Part shown: positions 7,739 through 16,231 of the stretch, one piece after another | Layout of the letters: every line of letters starts with the position of its first letter | How positions within the stretch are numbered: position 1 is the stretch's first letter | NCBI RefSeq assembly: GCF_001422885.1 | Contig: NZ_LMMZ01000039.1 | Location: 132,530-196,529, forward strand | From: Methylobacterium sp. Leaf104 | GTDB lineage: Bacteria; Pseudomonadota; Alphaproteobacteria; Rhizobiales; Beijerinckiaceae | Direction of reading: 5' to 3' | DNA length: 64,000 nucleotides | Position numbers and translations under genes: made by a program | Notes under the pieces: generated by a model | What the model was told of the DNA's origin: nothing | Databases searched by the model: none | The model's input: the letters and a program-made list of their open reading frames with translations, nothing else

Positions 7739-8173
7739 TCAGTCGCCCGGAGTGCCTTTACCCTTTCGCGACAGTTCTTCCCGAAGCACGTTCGCGAATG
7801 ACGCGCCGGCACCGAGCACCACCCAGAGCGGCACACCCACCGCCGTCCCAAGAGCCGCGATGCCGGCGCTCTGTCCTCCGAACAGGACGGCGCCCGCGAT
7901 CGCGCCACCAAGGCCGAACCGTGCGGTGGTGCTCCGGTCATCCCAGGTCACGCGCTTCGTCTGTCGGCCGATGATCTTGACCACAGGCCAGACGGCCTTG
8001 CTGGCGAAGGTGAGGGCCAATGCTTTTCGGGCTTTGAGGGTGCTCGAACCATCGCCGGCTCGAATGCTGAGAAGTCGCTCCGCCCAGGTGCTCAAGGCAT
8101 TCCGCTCAATGGGCGTCGCCTTGTCGGCTATGAAGACCGCGAGGCTGCGCTGAGACTTGCTCTCGTCTTCCAC
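7739..8173 (-). CDS. Hypothetical membrane-associated protein in islet
   Basis: 144 residues. The N-terminal half is soluble and helical (MEDESKSQRSLAVFIADKAT, ERNALSTWAERLLSIRAGDG). The C-terminal half has a glycine-rich hydrophobic stretch (FGLGGAIAGAVLFGGQSAGI, AALGTAVGVPLWVVLGAGA) that could form one or two membrane helices, followed by a charged tail (REELSRKGKGTPGD). GC content is closer to the host than that of the two cargo genes. No family recognised. Confidence 0.5.
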   Translation of the reverse strand: MEDESKSQRSLAVFIADKATPIERNALSTWAERLLSIRAGDGSSTLKARKALALTFASKAVWPVVKIIGRQTKRVTWDDRSTTARFGLGGAIAGAVLFGGQSAGIAALGTAVGVPLWVVLGAGASFANVLREELSRKGKGTPGD

Positions 8174-8251
8174 TCTATCTCCAGTTCTCGATAGGCACGG
8201 CGCCTACCTGAGGCCGCCGCGCGGTCGGAAGCAAGCACGCAATGCCCGCTC

Positions 8252-8425
8252 CTAGCCGCCCCTCGGATTCAGTGAGAAGCGCACGATAGCCATGCCCGGC
8301 GTGATGATGATGTCCGTGGTCTCGGAACCCAGCGGCACCGAAGAGGTACAGCCTACGGCGAGGGGCCGAACGTCAGCAGGAATGCGCTGCTTGAACTGCG
8401 GGACGGAAGAGTCTGACCGCTTCAT
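8252..8425 (-). pseudogene. Integrase N-terminal remnant
   Basis: 57 codons from the ATG at 8425: MKRSDSSVPQFKQRIPADVR, then TSSVPLGSETTDIIITPGMA and IVRFSLNPRG before a TAG. The V-P-x-(F/L)-x-x-R-(I/V)-P-A-D-V opening and V-x-F-S-L-(R/N)-(T/P)-R end resemble the N-terminal segment of tyrosine recombinases common in methylobacteria. There it is followed by about 400 more residues, absent here. It lies 64 nt inside the tRNA-proximal repeat and points away from the tRNA, the usual orientation of an integrase next to its attachment site. Family call rests on pattern memory only. Confidence 0.45.
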
Positions 8426-8489
8426 CGGACGGGCGCCTGAGGAGCATGTGGCACACCGTTGTGGCACGGTCTGCCTGTCTCAACTACCT

Positions 8490-8549
8490 GATCCGGCTTA
8501 AGTTTCTGAGGGGTAGACGCTTCTCAGAACATTGGTGCCCAGGAAAGGA
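8490..8549. repeat. tRNA-proximal attachment-site-like direct repeat
   Basis: Direct-repeat partner of 5437-5498. It consists of about 43 nt downstream of the tRNA-Leu gene and its last 17 nt (8533-8549). Because the intact tRNA continues through 8617, this is the copy that keeps the tRNA functional. The two copies define an element of about 3.05 kb. Confidence 0.8.
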
Positions 8550-8617
8550 CTCGAACCTTCACCTCTTGCAAGACTGGTACCTGAAACCAGCGCGTCTACC
8601 AATTCCGCCACCTGGGC
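8533..8617 (-). tRNA. tRNA-Leu (anticodon CAG)
   Basis: 85-nt class II tRNA on the minus strand. Acceptor stem GCCCAGG pairs with CCTGGGC; the D loop has GGTAGACGC; anticodon stem CTGGT/ACCAG encloses loop TTCAGGT (anticodon CAG, reading CUG). A short variable arm and the GGTTCGAGTCC T arm follow, and CCA is encoded. It is the insertion target of the islet at 5437-8549. Confidence 0.95.
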
Positions 8618-8723
8618 TCGCCGGGGCCGCTCTGCGGCGCCGACGGGGTTTCGTTTAGGCGGGGCCGGGCCGGTCGTCAATCCGCCTCGGCGCGGATTTT
8701 TCGGCCGGCCCGGGGATCAAGGC

Positions 8724-10139
8724 TCAGGCCTCGCTGCGCCACTCGCGGATGTCGACGAAGCGGCCGGCCACCGCCGCCGCCGCCGCCATGGCGGGGGAGA
8801 CGAGGTGGGTGCGGCCGCGATGGCCCTGGCGGCCCTCGAAGTTGCGGTTCGAGGTCGAGGCGCAGCGCTCGTTCGGGCTCAGGCGGTCGGCGTTCATGCC
8901 GAGGCACATCGAGCAGCCCGGCTCGCGCCAGTCGAACCCGGCCGCCTTGAGGATCCGGTCGAGCCCCTCGGCCTCGGCCTGCTGCTTCACGAGGCCGGAG
9001 CCCGGCACCACCATGGCGGAGACGTTGGCGTGGACCTTGCGGCCCTCGACCATCCGGGCGACCGCCCGCAGGTCCTCGATGCGGCCGTTGGTGCAGGAGC
9101 CGATGAACACCCGGTCGAGGGTGATGTCGGTGATCTTGGTGCCCGGCGTCAGGCCCATGTAGTCCAGGGCCTTCTCCTTCGACTGGCGCTTGTTCTCGTC
9201 CGCGATCCGCGACGGATCGGGCACGGCGCCGGAGATCGAGACCACGTCCTCGGGGCTGGTGCCCCAGCTGACGATCGGCGGCAGGTTGGCGGCGTCGAGG
9301 CGCACCTCGCGGTCGAAATGGGCGCCCGCGTCGGTCACGAGGCTTTCCCAATAGGCCTTGGCGCGGGCGAAGGCCTCGCCCCGGGGGGCCTTCGGCCGGC
9401 CCTCGACATAGGCGTAGGTGGTGGCGTCCGGCGCCACCAGGCCGGCGCGGGCGCCGCCCTCGATCGACATGTTGCAGATGGTCATCCGGCCCTCCATCGA
9501 GAGGGCGCGGATCGCCGAGCCCGCGTACTCGATGACGTAGCCGGTGCCGCCGGCCGTGCCGATCTCGCCGATGATCGCCAGGATGATGTCCTTGGCCGTC
9601 ACGCCCGGCGGCAGGGTGCCGTCGACGCTGACGCGCATGTTCTTGGCTTTCTTCTGCAGCAGCGTCTGGGTGGCGAGCACGTGCTCCACCTCCGAGGTGC
9701 CGATGCCGTGGGCCAGCGCCCCGAAGGCGCCGTGGGTCGAGGTGTGGCTGTCGCCGCAGACGATGGTCTGGCCCGGCAGGGTGAAGCCCTGCTCCGGCCC
9801 GATCACGTGGACGATGCCCTGGCGCTGGTCCAGCGCGTCGTAGAACTCGATGCCGAAGTCGCGCACGTTCTCGGCCAGCGCCTCCAGCTGGATGCGGCTC
9901 TCCGGGTCCTCGATGCCGAAGCGGCGGTCCGAGGTCTGCACGTTGTGATCGACCACCGCGAGGGTCTTCTCGGGATGGCGCACCTTGCGCCCGGCCACGC
10001 GCAGGCCCTCGAAGGCCTGGGGGCTCGTGACCTCGTGGACGAGGTGGCGGTCGATGTAGAGGAGCGTGGAGCCGTCGGGCTCGACATCGACGACGTGGTC
10101 GTCCCAGATCTTGTCGTAGAGGGTGCGCGGCGCGGTCAT
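8724..10139 (-). CDS. leuC: 3-isopropylmalate dehydratase large subunit
   Basis: 471 residues, full length for LeuC. It catalyses isomerisation of 2- to 3-isopropylmalate in leucine synthesis with LeuD (not in this window). Seen in the sequence: RTLYDKIWDDHVV at the start, VCGDSHTSTHGAFGALAHGI, and the 4Fe-4S cysteines, one in FIGSCTNGRIEDL and two in the WREPGCSMCLGMN region. Substrate loop SEDVVSISGAVPDPS is present. The ATG at 10139 is preferred over 10184 because the family starts directly at M-x-x-x-R-T-L-Y-D-K. It is monocistronic here; a tRNA-Leu lies just downstream by coincidence or as part of a common locus. Confidence 0.95.
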   Translation of the reverse strand: MTAPRTLYDKIWDDHVVDVEPDGSTLLYIDRHLVHEVTSPQAFEGLRVAGRKVRHPEKTLAVVDHNVQTSDRRFGIEDPESRIQLEALAENVRDFGIEFYDALDQRQGIVHVIGPEQGFTLPGQTIVCGDSHTSTHGAFGALAHGIGTSEVEHVLATQTLLQKKAKNMRVSVDGTLPPGVTAKDIILAIIGEIGTAGGTGYVIEYAGSAIRALSMEGRMTICNMSIEGGARAGLVAPDATTYAYVEGRPKAPRGEAFARAKAYWESLVTDAGAHFDREVRLDAANLPPIVSWGTSPEDVVSISGAVPDPSRIADENKRQSKEKALDYMGLTPGTKITDITLDRVFIGSCTNGRIEDLRAVARMVEGRKVHANVSAMVVPGSGLVKQQAEAEGLDRILKAAGFDWREPGCSMCLGMNADRLSPNERCASTSNRNFEGRQGHRGRTHLVSPAMAAAAAVAGRFVDIREWRSEA

Positions 10140-10380
10140 GGCGTGGCTGTTCTGGTTGTTCGTCGGGAAACGGGTTCGGGTCACCCTTTAGTAGTGTTCC
10201 AAGGCGCCCGGCGGAAGTGGGGGCCTGACTGCGCCGGGCGGATGGCAGACCGGAGGCGCCCGCATGGGGCGTCGGATGCCGCTCCGGGGTCACTGGACCG
10301 GTCCGGACCCGCAGCCTAAAGCTGTCGCCATCCAGGCCCCGCCGGGCCCCGCGCCGACCCCGATATCCGCCGAGATCCCC

Positions 10381-11346
10381 ATGCAGCCCATCGACATCCT
10401 GATGCTCAAGGCGATGCATCCCGAGGTCATGGACGCCGTCGCGCGCCGCTTCACCCTGCACCGGCTCGACACCGCCCCCGACCCGGAGGCGTTCCTGGCC
10501 GAGACCGGCCCGCGCATCCGCGGCCTGGCGACGGGGGCGCAGGCGCCGGTGGACCGGGTCCTGCTGGCGCGCCTGCCGGCCCTCGAGATCGTCGCGAGCT
10601 TCGGCGTCGGCTACGACACCATCGACACGGCGGCAGCGGCCGCGCAGGGCGTCGTCGTCACCAACACCCCGGACGTGCTCACCGACGAGGTCGCCGACCT
10701 CGCCCTCGGCCTCCTGCTGGCCACCGTGCGCCAGATCCCCCAGGCCGACCGCCACCTGCGCGCCGGGCACTGGCCGCGCCGGACCTATCCGCTGACCCCC
10801 ACGCTGCGCGGGCGCAACGTGGGCATCCTCGGGCTGGGGCGGATCGGACGGGCCATCGCCCGGCGCCTCGAAGGCTTCGGCGTCGCGATCGCCTATCACG
10901 GCCGCCGGCCGCAGGACGACGTGCCCTACGCCTACCACCCGACCCTGATCGGCCTCGCGGAGGCCTCCGACGTGCTGCTGGTGGTGGCGCCGGGCGGGCC
11001 GGAGACCAACGGGATCGTCGATGCGGCGGTGCTGGAGGCGCTGGGGCCGCAGGGCCTCCTCGTCAACGTCGCCCGCGGCAGCCTCGTCGACGAAACGGCG
11101 CTGATCCGGGCGCTCCAGGCCGGCACGATCCTGGGCGCCGGCCTCGACGTCTTCGCCCGCGAGCCGCACGTGCCGCCCGAGCTCGTGGCCATGGACCACG
11201 TCGTGCTGCTGCCGCATGTGGGCTCGGCCTCGGTGGAGACCCGCGCGGCCATGGGCCGGCTGGTGGTGGACAACCTCGTCGCCTGGTTCGACGGACGCGG
11301 GCCGCTGACGCCGGTGGCGGAGACGCCCTGGACGGCCAAGGCATGA
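10381..11346 (+). CDS. D-isomer-specific 2-hydroxyacid dehydrogenase
   Basis: 321 residues. It has the two-lobed 2-Hacid_dh architecture: a catalytic lobe with VASFGVGYDTIDTAAAAAQG, then the NAD(P)-binding core with GILGLGRIGRAIARRLEGF. Catalytic Arg is in VNVARGSLVDE, Glu in GLDVFAREPHVP and His in VVLLPHVGSAS. It is closest in style to hydroxypyruvate/glyoxylate reductases, relevant in a serine-cycle methylotroph, but substrate choice is inference. It is divergent from leuC and its stop overlaps the next ATG by 4 nt. Confidence 0.88.
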   Translation: MQPIDILMLKAMHPEVMDAVARRFTLHRLDTAPDPEAFLAETGPRIRGLATGAQAPVDRVLLARLPALEIVASFGVGYDTIDTAAAAAQGVVVTNTPDVLTDEVADLALGLLLATVRQIPQADRHLRAGHWPRRTYPLTPTLRGRNVGILGLGRIGRAIARRLEGFGVAIAYHGRRPQDDVPYAYHPTLIGLAEASDVLLVVAPGGPETNGIVDAAVLEALGPQGLLVNVARGSLVDETALIRALQAGTILGAGLDVFAREPHVPPELVAMDHVVLLPHVGSASVETRAAMGRLVVDNLVAWFDGRGPLTPVAETPWTAKA

Positions 11347-12254
11347 TCCGCACCCGCCTCATCGCCGCCCGCGCCTCCGGCCCGGCAGGAATCGCGCTGG
11401 CAGGTTTCGTGCTGGCAGGACTCGCGCTGCCAGGGCCTGTCCTGGCGCAGGAGACCGCCCCGGCCCCGCAGGCGGCGCCCGCGCCGGGCCAGGAAGCCGC
11501 GCCCGCACCGGCCGCGGGCACGCCCGAGCAGCCCTTCGTCGAGAGCCTGCCCCGCGACATCGCCGGGGTGCCGGGCACCTGGGACCTGTCGCGGGACGGC
11601 AGCACCCGGCGCTGCGTCCTGACCCTCTCGGGCGCGAGCGGGCCGGCGGGCCGGCGCCTGTCCTTCCCGGCCGGATGCCGCCGGGCCCTGCCGATCCTCA
11701 ACCACATCGCCGGCTGGCTCTTCGCCGACGGCAACCTGCGCCTCGTCGACAAGGACGTCCGGCCGGTGCTGCAATTCACCGCCCGGGTCGATGCCCGCAG
11801 CCTCGTGGCCGCGGCGGGCGACGAGCATTTCAGCCTGGTGCCGCTCCAGATCGTCGCCATGGTGCCGCCCACCGACGCGGTCCCCACCAGCCCCGGTGCG
11901 GGCAGTGCCGCCCCGGATGCGCGCAGCGCCCCGGCACCCGAGGCCGCGCCCCCGGGCGAAGGCCCGGCGCCGGGCACCTACGCCCTCGACCGCTACCGAG
12001 AACAGGACGTCTGCCGCATCGAGCTGGCGCCCGGCACCGCCCCGGCCCCCGTGCGCATCCTCGACAATTGCCGCGACGGCGGCCTGACGGTGTTCGATCC
12101 GGTCACCTGGCGCTTCGCCGACGGACGCCTCACCCTCAATGCCCGCCGCGGCCACACGGTGAATCTCGTCGCCACCGGCGACGGGCGCTGGCGCCGCGAC
12201 CCGGAGGTGGGCACCACGTTCGTGCTGCGCCGGGTCGATCCCGCCGCCCCCTGA
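11343..12254 (+). CDS. Secreted protein with two AprI/Inh-like domains
   Basis: 303 residues. It begins with a signal peptide (ILAG-type hydrophobic core, then FVLAGLALPGPVLAQ, cut near residue 36) and a Pro/Ala/Glu-rich linker. Domain 1 (about 65-175) reads GVPGTWDLSRDGSTRRCVLT, CRRALPILNHIAGWLFADG, LRLVDKDVRPVLQF. Domain 2 (about 210-300) reads GTYALDRYREQDVCRIELAP, WRFADGRLTLNARRGHTVNL. Both show the G-x-W/Y-x-L ... C-x-(I/L)-x-L ... C ... W-x-(F/L)-x-D-G-x-L-x-L pattern of AprI/Inh inhibitors of serralysin metalloproteases, each with two Cys. Start overlaps the dehydrogenase stop (ATGA). Confidence 0.75.
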   Translation: MIRTRLIAARASGPAGIALAGFVLAGLALPGPVLAQETAPAPQAAPAPGQEAAPAPAAGTPEQPFVESLPRDIAGVPGTWDLSRDGSTRRCVLTLSGASGPAGRRLSFPAGCRRALPILNHIAGWLFADGNLRLVDKDVRPVLQFTARVDARSLVAAAGDEHFSLVPLQIVAMVPPTDAVPTSPGAGSAAPDARSAPAPEAAPPGEGPAPGTYALDRYREQDVCRIELAPGTAPAPVRILDNCRDGGLTVFDPVTWRFADGRLTLNARRGHTVNLVATGDGRWRRDPEVGTTFVLRRVDPAAP

Positions 12255-12299
12255 ACCCCGTCCCCGCCGCGCCCCGCCCCGCCCTGCCGATTGCCCCCG

Positions 12300-13079
12300 A
12301 TGCCGTTCACCGTCGCCGCCCTGTACCAGTTCGTCGCCCTGCCGGACGTCGCCGCCCTGCAGACCCCGCTGCAGGCCCTGTGCACGGAGCTCGGACTCAC
12401 GGGTACGCTGCTGCTGGCACCCGAGGGGCTCAACGGCACGGTGGCGGGACCGGCCGCGGCCATCGACGCCTTCCTGACGGCGCTGCGGACCGGCCCGCTC
12501 TTCGGCGGCCGGCTCGCCGGGCTCGACTGCAAGCTCTCGCAGGCCGAGGCGCCGCCGTTCCGGCAGCTCAAGGTCCGGGTGAAGCGCGAGATCGTCACCT
12601 TCGACGACGGCGCCACCGATGCGACCGCGGCCGGCACCCCCGTGGCGCCCGAGGCCTGGAACGCCCTCCTCGACACGCCGGACCTCCTCCTGATCGACAC
12701 CCGCAACGCCTTCGAGGTGGCGCTCGGCAGCTTCCCCGGCGCGGTCGATCCGGGCATCACCCGGTTCAGCGCGTTCCGCGCCTGGGTCGACGGCCTCGAC
12801 CCGGCAGCCCACGCCACCGTGGCGATGTTCTGCACCGGCGGCATCCGCTGCGAGAAGGCGGGCGCCTACATGCGCGCGAAGGGCTTCGCCGACGTGCGCC
12901 ACCTCGAAGGCGGCATCCTGCGCTACCTGGAGACGGTGCCGGAGGCCGAGACCCGCTGGACCGGCGACTGCTTCGTCTTCGACGGCCGCATCGCGCTCGG
13001 CCCCGCCCTGGTGGAGCGGTCCGACCATGCGCCGGAGACCCTGATGTCCGAACCCCCGACGTTCGAGGCCCCGCGATGA
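12300..13079 (+). CDS. trhO: tRNA uridine(34) hydroxylase TrhO (rhodanese family)
   Basis: 259 residues. It catalyses oxygen-dependent 5-hydroxylation of U34 in several tRNAs (YceA/TrhO family). Visible: the N-terminal acylphosphatase-like domain (LGLTGTLLLAPEGLNGTVAG, FRQLKVRVKREIVTF), then a rhodanese domain with LLIDTRNAFEVALGSFPGAV and the active-site loop MFCTGGIRCEKAGAYM containing the conserved Cys. The C-terminal zinc/cysteine extension of some members is absent. The ATG at 12300 is chosen over TTG 12291. Its end overlaps slyX by 4 nt. Confidence 0.9.
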   Translation: MPFTVAALYQFVALPDVAALQTPLQALCTELGLTGTLLLAPEGLNGTVAGPAAAIDAFLTALRTGPLFGGRLAGLDCKLSQAEAPPFRQLKVRVKREIVTFDDGATDATAAGTPVAPEAWNALLDTPDLLLIDTRNAFEVALGSFPGAVDPGITRFSAFRAWVDGLDPAAHATVAMFCTGGIRCEKAGAYMRAKGFADVRHLEGGILRYLETVPEAETRWTGDCFVFDGRIALGPALVERSDHAPETLMSEPPTFEAPR

Positions 13080-13285
13080 CCGACCTCTCCGCCCGCATCG
13101 ATGCCCTGGAGATGCGCCTCACCGAGCAGGACGTGGTGATCGACGACCTCAACGCGACGATCACGGCCCAGTGGCGCCAGATCGACGCCCTCACCCGGCA
13201 GATGGCCAAGCTCGTCGAGGAGGTGGAGGCCGCCGCCAGCAGCCCGGCCTCCGGCGCCCCGGAACCGCCGCCGCCGCATTATTGA
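13076..13285 (+). CDS. slyX: SlyX family protein
   Basis: 69 residues forming a coiled coil: ARIDALEMRLTEQDVVIDDL, then TITAQWRQIDALTRQMAKLV. Heptads run through to about residue 52, followed by a Pro-rich tail ending PPPHY, the usual SlyX C-terminus. Biochemical role is unknown; in E. coli slyX neighbours slyD. The ATG overlaps the trhO stop, implying coupled translation. Confidence 0.88.
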   Translation: MTDLSARIDALEMRLTEQDVVIDDLNATITAQWRQIDALTRQMAKLVEEVEAAASSPASGAPEPPPPHY

Positions 13286-13320
13286 CGGGGTGGGCGCAGA
13301 GCCCTGCTCCCCCCTCATGG

Positions 13321-13433
13321 GCCCTCCTCCCCCTTGCGGGGAGGAGTTGGAGGTGGGGGTGGCTCCGCCGGCCTCGGCCGGCTGAGGGTCACCCAGCCCC
13401 CCACTCCCGACCTCTCCCCACAGGGAGGAGAGG
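13321..13433. repeat. Intergenic GC-rich palindromic repeat (REP-like)
   Basis: Two hairpins lie between convergent slyX and the dehydrogenase gene. The first has arms ctcctcccc (13324-13332) and ggggaggag (13338-13346). The second, at 13411-13433, has cctctcccc and gggaggagagg arms. The intervening gtgggggtggctccgcc and ccccccactcccgacc stretches match the dispersed intergenic palindromes seen in many alphaproteobacterial genomes. It may also end transcription from both sides. Only one copy is in this window, so the repeat status is from general knowledge. Confidence 0.6.
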
Positions 13434-13439
13434 AAGCCC

Positions 13440-14882
13440 CTACCCGCCGACGCTCGCCTGGCTGACGAACTTGGTGGTCAGGTAGGCCTCCAGGGCCTCC
13501 GAGCCGCCCTCGCTGCCGTAGCCGGAATCCTTGACGCCGCCGAAGGGCGTCTCGGGAAAGGCCAGGCCGTGGTGGTTGATGCCGACCATGCCGCTCTGGA
13601 CCCGGGCCGCGACCTCGACGGCGCGGGAGGCCGAGCGGGTATAGGCGTAGGCAGCCAGACCGTAGGGCAGCCGGTTGGCCTCGGCATAGGCCGCCGCGTC
13701 GTCGGAGAAACGCTGGATCAGGGCGACCGGGCCGAAGGGCTCCTCGTTCATGATGCGGGCGTTCACCGGCACGTCGCAGAGCACGGTCGGCTCGAAGAAG
13801 TTGCCGCGATTGCCGATGCGCTTGCCGCCGGTGCGCAGTTCGGCGCCCTGCGCCACCGCGTCGGCGCAGAGCGTCTCCATCGCCTCCAGGCGCCGGGCGT
13901 GGATGAGCGGCCCCATGGTGGTCTCGGGGTCGAGCCCGTCGCCGACCCGGCGTCCCTCCGCGAAGGCGACGAAGCCGTCGCGGAACCGGTCGTAGACCGC
14001 CTCGTGCACCAGCATCCGGGTCGGGGCGACGCAGACCTGGCCGGCATTGCGGAACTTGTTGGCGCCGAGCACCGCCACGGCGGTGTCGACGTCGGCATCC
14101 TCGAACACGATCGCGGGCGCGTGGCCGCCGAGCTCCATCGTCGCCCGCTTCATGTGCCGGCCCGCGAGCGCCGCGAGCTCCTTGCCCACCGGGGTAGAGC
14201 CCGTGAACGACATCTTGGCGATGACCGGGTGCGGGATGAGGTAGCCCGAGATCGCGGCCGGGTCGCCGAACACCAGGGAGAGCACGTCCCCCGGCACACC
14301 GGCATTGAGGAAGGCCCGGATCATCGCCGCGCAGCTCGCCGGGGTGTCCTCCGGCCCCTTCAGGATGACCGAACAGCCCGCGCAGAGGGCGGCCGCCACC
14401 TTGCGCACCGCCTGGTTGATCGGGAAGTTCCAGGGCGTGAACGCCGCCACGGGGCCGACCGGCTCGCGCAGCACCATCTGGACGACCCCGTCGGCGCGGG
14501 CCGGGATGATCCGGCCATAGGCACGGCGGCCCTCCTCGGCGAACCAATCGGTGACGTCGGCGCCGGCCAGGATCTCCACCCGCGCCTCGGCCAGCGGCTT
14601 GCCCTGCTCCAGGGTCATGAGGCGGGCGATGTCCTCCACCCGCTCGCGCAGGAGTTCGGCGGCCCGGCGCAGCACCTTCGAGCGCTCGTAGGCCGAGACC
14701 TTGCGCCAGGCGGCGAAGCCCCGCTCGGCCGCCGCCAGCGCCCGGTCGAGATCGGCCCGCGTCGCCACCGCCAGGGTGCCCAGGGTCTCGCCGGTGGCCG
14801 GGTTGAGCACCGGCAGGGTCTCCGAGCCGGACCCGTCGGTCCAGGCTCCGGCGATGTGCAGCGTCACGTTCGGATACGTCAT
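13440..14882 (-). CDS. gabD: NAD(P)-dependent aldehyde dehydrogenase, succinate-semialdehyde type
   Basis: 480 residues with all ALDH landmarks. Substrate-anchoring FTPWNFPINQAVRKVAAALC, cofactor-loop FTGSTPVGKELAALAGRHMK, catalytic Glu in TMELGGHAPAIVFEDADVD, catalytic Cys in NAGQVCVAPTRMLV, and the C-terminal NEEPFGPVALIQRF and PFGGVKDSGYGSEGG are visible. The MxLEQGKPLAEA stretch is typical of the GabD/SSADH group. Cys is preceded by V rather than the R/I of some SSADHs, so other semialdehydes are possible. Start at 14882 has a gggag RBS 7 nt upstream; ATGs slightly upstream are less well spaced. Confidence 0.82.
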   Translation of the reverse strand: MTYPNVTLHIAGAWTDGSGSETLPVLNPATGETLGTLAVATRADLDRALAAAERGFAAWRKVSAYERSKVLRRAAELLRERVEDIARLMTLEQGKPLAEARVEILAGADVTDWFAEEGRRAYGRIIPARADGVVQMVLREPVGPVAAFTPWNFPINQAVRKVAAALCAGCSVILKGPEDTPASCAAMIRAFLNAGVPGDVLSLVFGDPAAISGYLIPHPVIAKMSFTGSTPVGKELAALAGRHMKRATMELGGHAPAIVFEDADVDTAVAVLGANKFRNAGQVCVAPTRMLVHEAVYDRFRDGFVAFAEGRRVGDGLDPETTMGPLIHARRLEAMETLCADAVAQGAELRTGGKRIGNRGNFFEPTVLCDVPVNARIMNEEPFGPVALIQRFSDDAAAYAEANRLPYGLAAYAYTRSASRAVEVAARVQSGMVGINHHGLAFPETPFGGVKDSGYGSEGGSEALEAYLTTKFVSQASVGG

Positions 14883-14969
14883 CGGCGGCTCCCGCATGGC
14901 CATGGCCCCGGGTTGTCCGCCCTTCAGGCGCGGGCCGCAACCCTTATCCGGGATGCCAGGGTCGCGCGC

Positions 14970-15761
14970 TCAGGCGGCGATGCGCGCGGCCGCGGCGTCG
15001 GGACCGGTGACGATCACCGACCCGCCGCGGCGAGCCTGGAGCGTGCCGCCCTTGGGCACGACCTTCCAGCCGTCCCGGCAGCCATCGATCGGCTCGGAGA
15101 CGACGACGAGGCCGGTCTCGGTCTGCCGGTAATAGAGGCTGGGCGGGCTGCTGTCGCAGGCCCAGCGGAAGGCCGTGAGGGTCTCGCCGTCGGTCACGAC
15201 GGCGGTGAAGCGCAGGGGCTCGCTGGCCTCGGCCGCCCGCATCAGCTCGCGCACCGTCGCAAGCGTCTTGTGCATGGCGCCGACCGGGTCCTCGGCGAGG
15301 CCGTTGGCGAGCGCCAGGAGGAAGATCGCCTCGGAATCCGTGGTGCCGCGCCGGTCGTCGTAGAGGGCGTCGGGGATCAGCGCCTCGAGGCGGCGCTTGA
15401 TGCGGTGATAGCCGCCGATCTGGCCGTTATGCATGAACAGGTGCCGGCCATGGGCGAAGGGGTGGCAGTTCGCCCGGGTGGTGGCGGTGCCCGTGGAGGC
15501 CCGCACATGGGCGAAGAACATCCGCGCCCGGACCTGCTGGCAGAGGTTGACGAGGTTCTCGTCCGACCAGGCCGGGCAGACGTCGCGGTACAGACCCGGC
15601 TCGACCCGCTCGCCGTACCAGCCGATGCCGAAGCCGTCGCCGTTGGTTTCCGTCTTCGCCTCGGCCGCGTGGAGCGACTGGTGGACCAGCGAGTGCGTCG
15701 GTGCGCAGACGAGGTCGGTCAGGAAGACCGGCTCACCGGAATAGGCGAGAAAGCGGCACAT
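14970..15761 (-). CDS. Class II glutamine amidotransferase
   Basis: 263 residues. The N-terminal nucleophile is set by starting at the ATG at 15761: MCRFLAYSGEPVFLTDLV, so Cys2 becomes residue 1 after Met removal. An upstream ATG would put three residues before it and is rejected. Other GATase_2 features: TNGDGFGIGWYG, FFAHVRASTGTATTRANCHP, FMHNGQIGGY and GTTDSEAIFLLAL. The family includes EgtC (ergothioneine synthesis) and YafJ-type proteins. No egtB/egtD genes adjoin it, so the substrate is unassigned. It lies about 90 nt from the dehydrogenase gene on the same strand. Confidence 0.85.
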   Translation of the reverse strand: MCRFLAYSGEPVFLTDLVCAPTHSLVHQSLHAAEAKTETNGDGFGIGWYGERVEPGLYRDVCPAWSDENLVNLCQQVRARMFFAHVRASTGTATTRANCHPFAHGRHLFMHNGQIGGYHRIKRRLEALIPDALYDDRRGTTDSEAIFLLALANGLAEDPVGAMHKTLATVRELMRAAEASEPLRFTAVVTDGETLTAFRWACDSSPPSLYYRQTETGLVVVSEPIDGCRDGWKVVPKGGTLQARRGGSVIVTGPDAAAARIAA

Positions 15762-16231
15762 GACGGACAAACACCCCCTGATCTCAACGACGCGACCCGA
15801 CCGGTCGCCGCCCTGGGGCGACGTCCGTCTCCTGCAACCTCTGCGACCCGCACGACGGTGAAGTTCGGGCTATCGCGGTGAACGAGTGGTTAACGCGCGC
15901 CACGAGCCCGACCTCTTGCCGAGCCGACGATGCAAGAGGCGCACCGGACCGGACCCGGCTGTTCCCGGTGAACGGCGACCCGCGGGGCACTCATCATGCG
16001 AGCCCGGCGGGAATGCGGCGGACGAAGCGATCATCGATGCGGGAACCGCATAGCCGGATCATCGATTCGGACTCTTGCCCACCGCACCGTGGCGGCGCAG
16101 CATCACCGGGCGAGAATCAGTAATCCCATTGGATCAGGCCGGGCCGCGTGCGGTCGCCCCGTGCCCCGCGTATCGCGTCCCGCCTTTCATTCCGCGCGTT
16201 CGCCACGCCAGACGCCCGACGAGGAGACTTC
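15762..16231. other. 470-nt intergenic region
   Basis: Divergent promoter region between the amidotransferase and the receiver-domain gene. I see no RNA fold or small frame that I can support. A gaggag RBS precedes the ATG at 16232. Confidence 0.4.

Noticed and set aside
8690..8712. Palindrome aatccgc...gcggatt followed by T's after leuC as a leuC terminator
   Set aside because: The T-tract is on the plus strand, whereas leuC is transcribed on the minus strand, so orientation does not fit.
8532..10319. Long plus-strand frame across leuC and tRNA-Leu
   Set aside because: It runs antisense to leuC and through a tRNA gene; composition is that of a GC-driven shadow.
13321..13433. CRISPR-like repeats
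   Set aside because: There are only two unlike hairpins without spacer periodicity; it is an intergenic palindrome region.
13569..15881. Long plus-strand frame opposite the aldehyde dehydrogenase and amidotransferase
   Set aside because: Antisense to two well-identified genes and without domain similarity.
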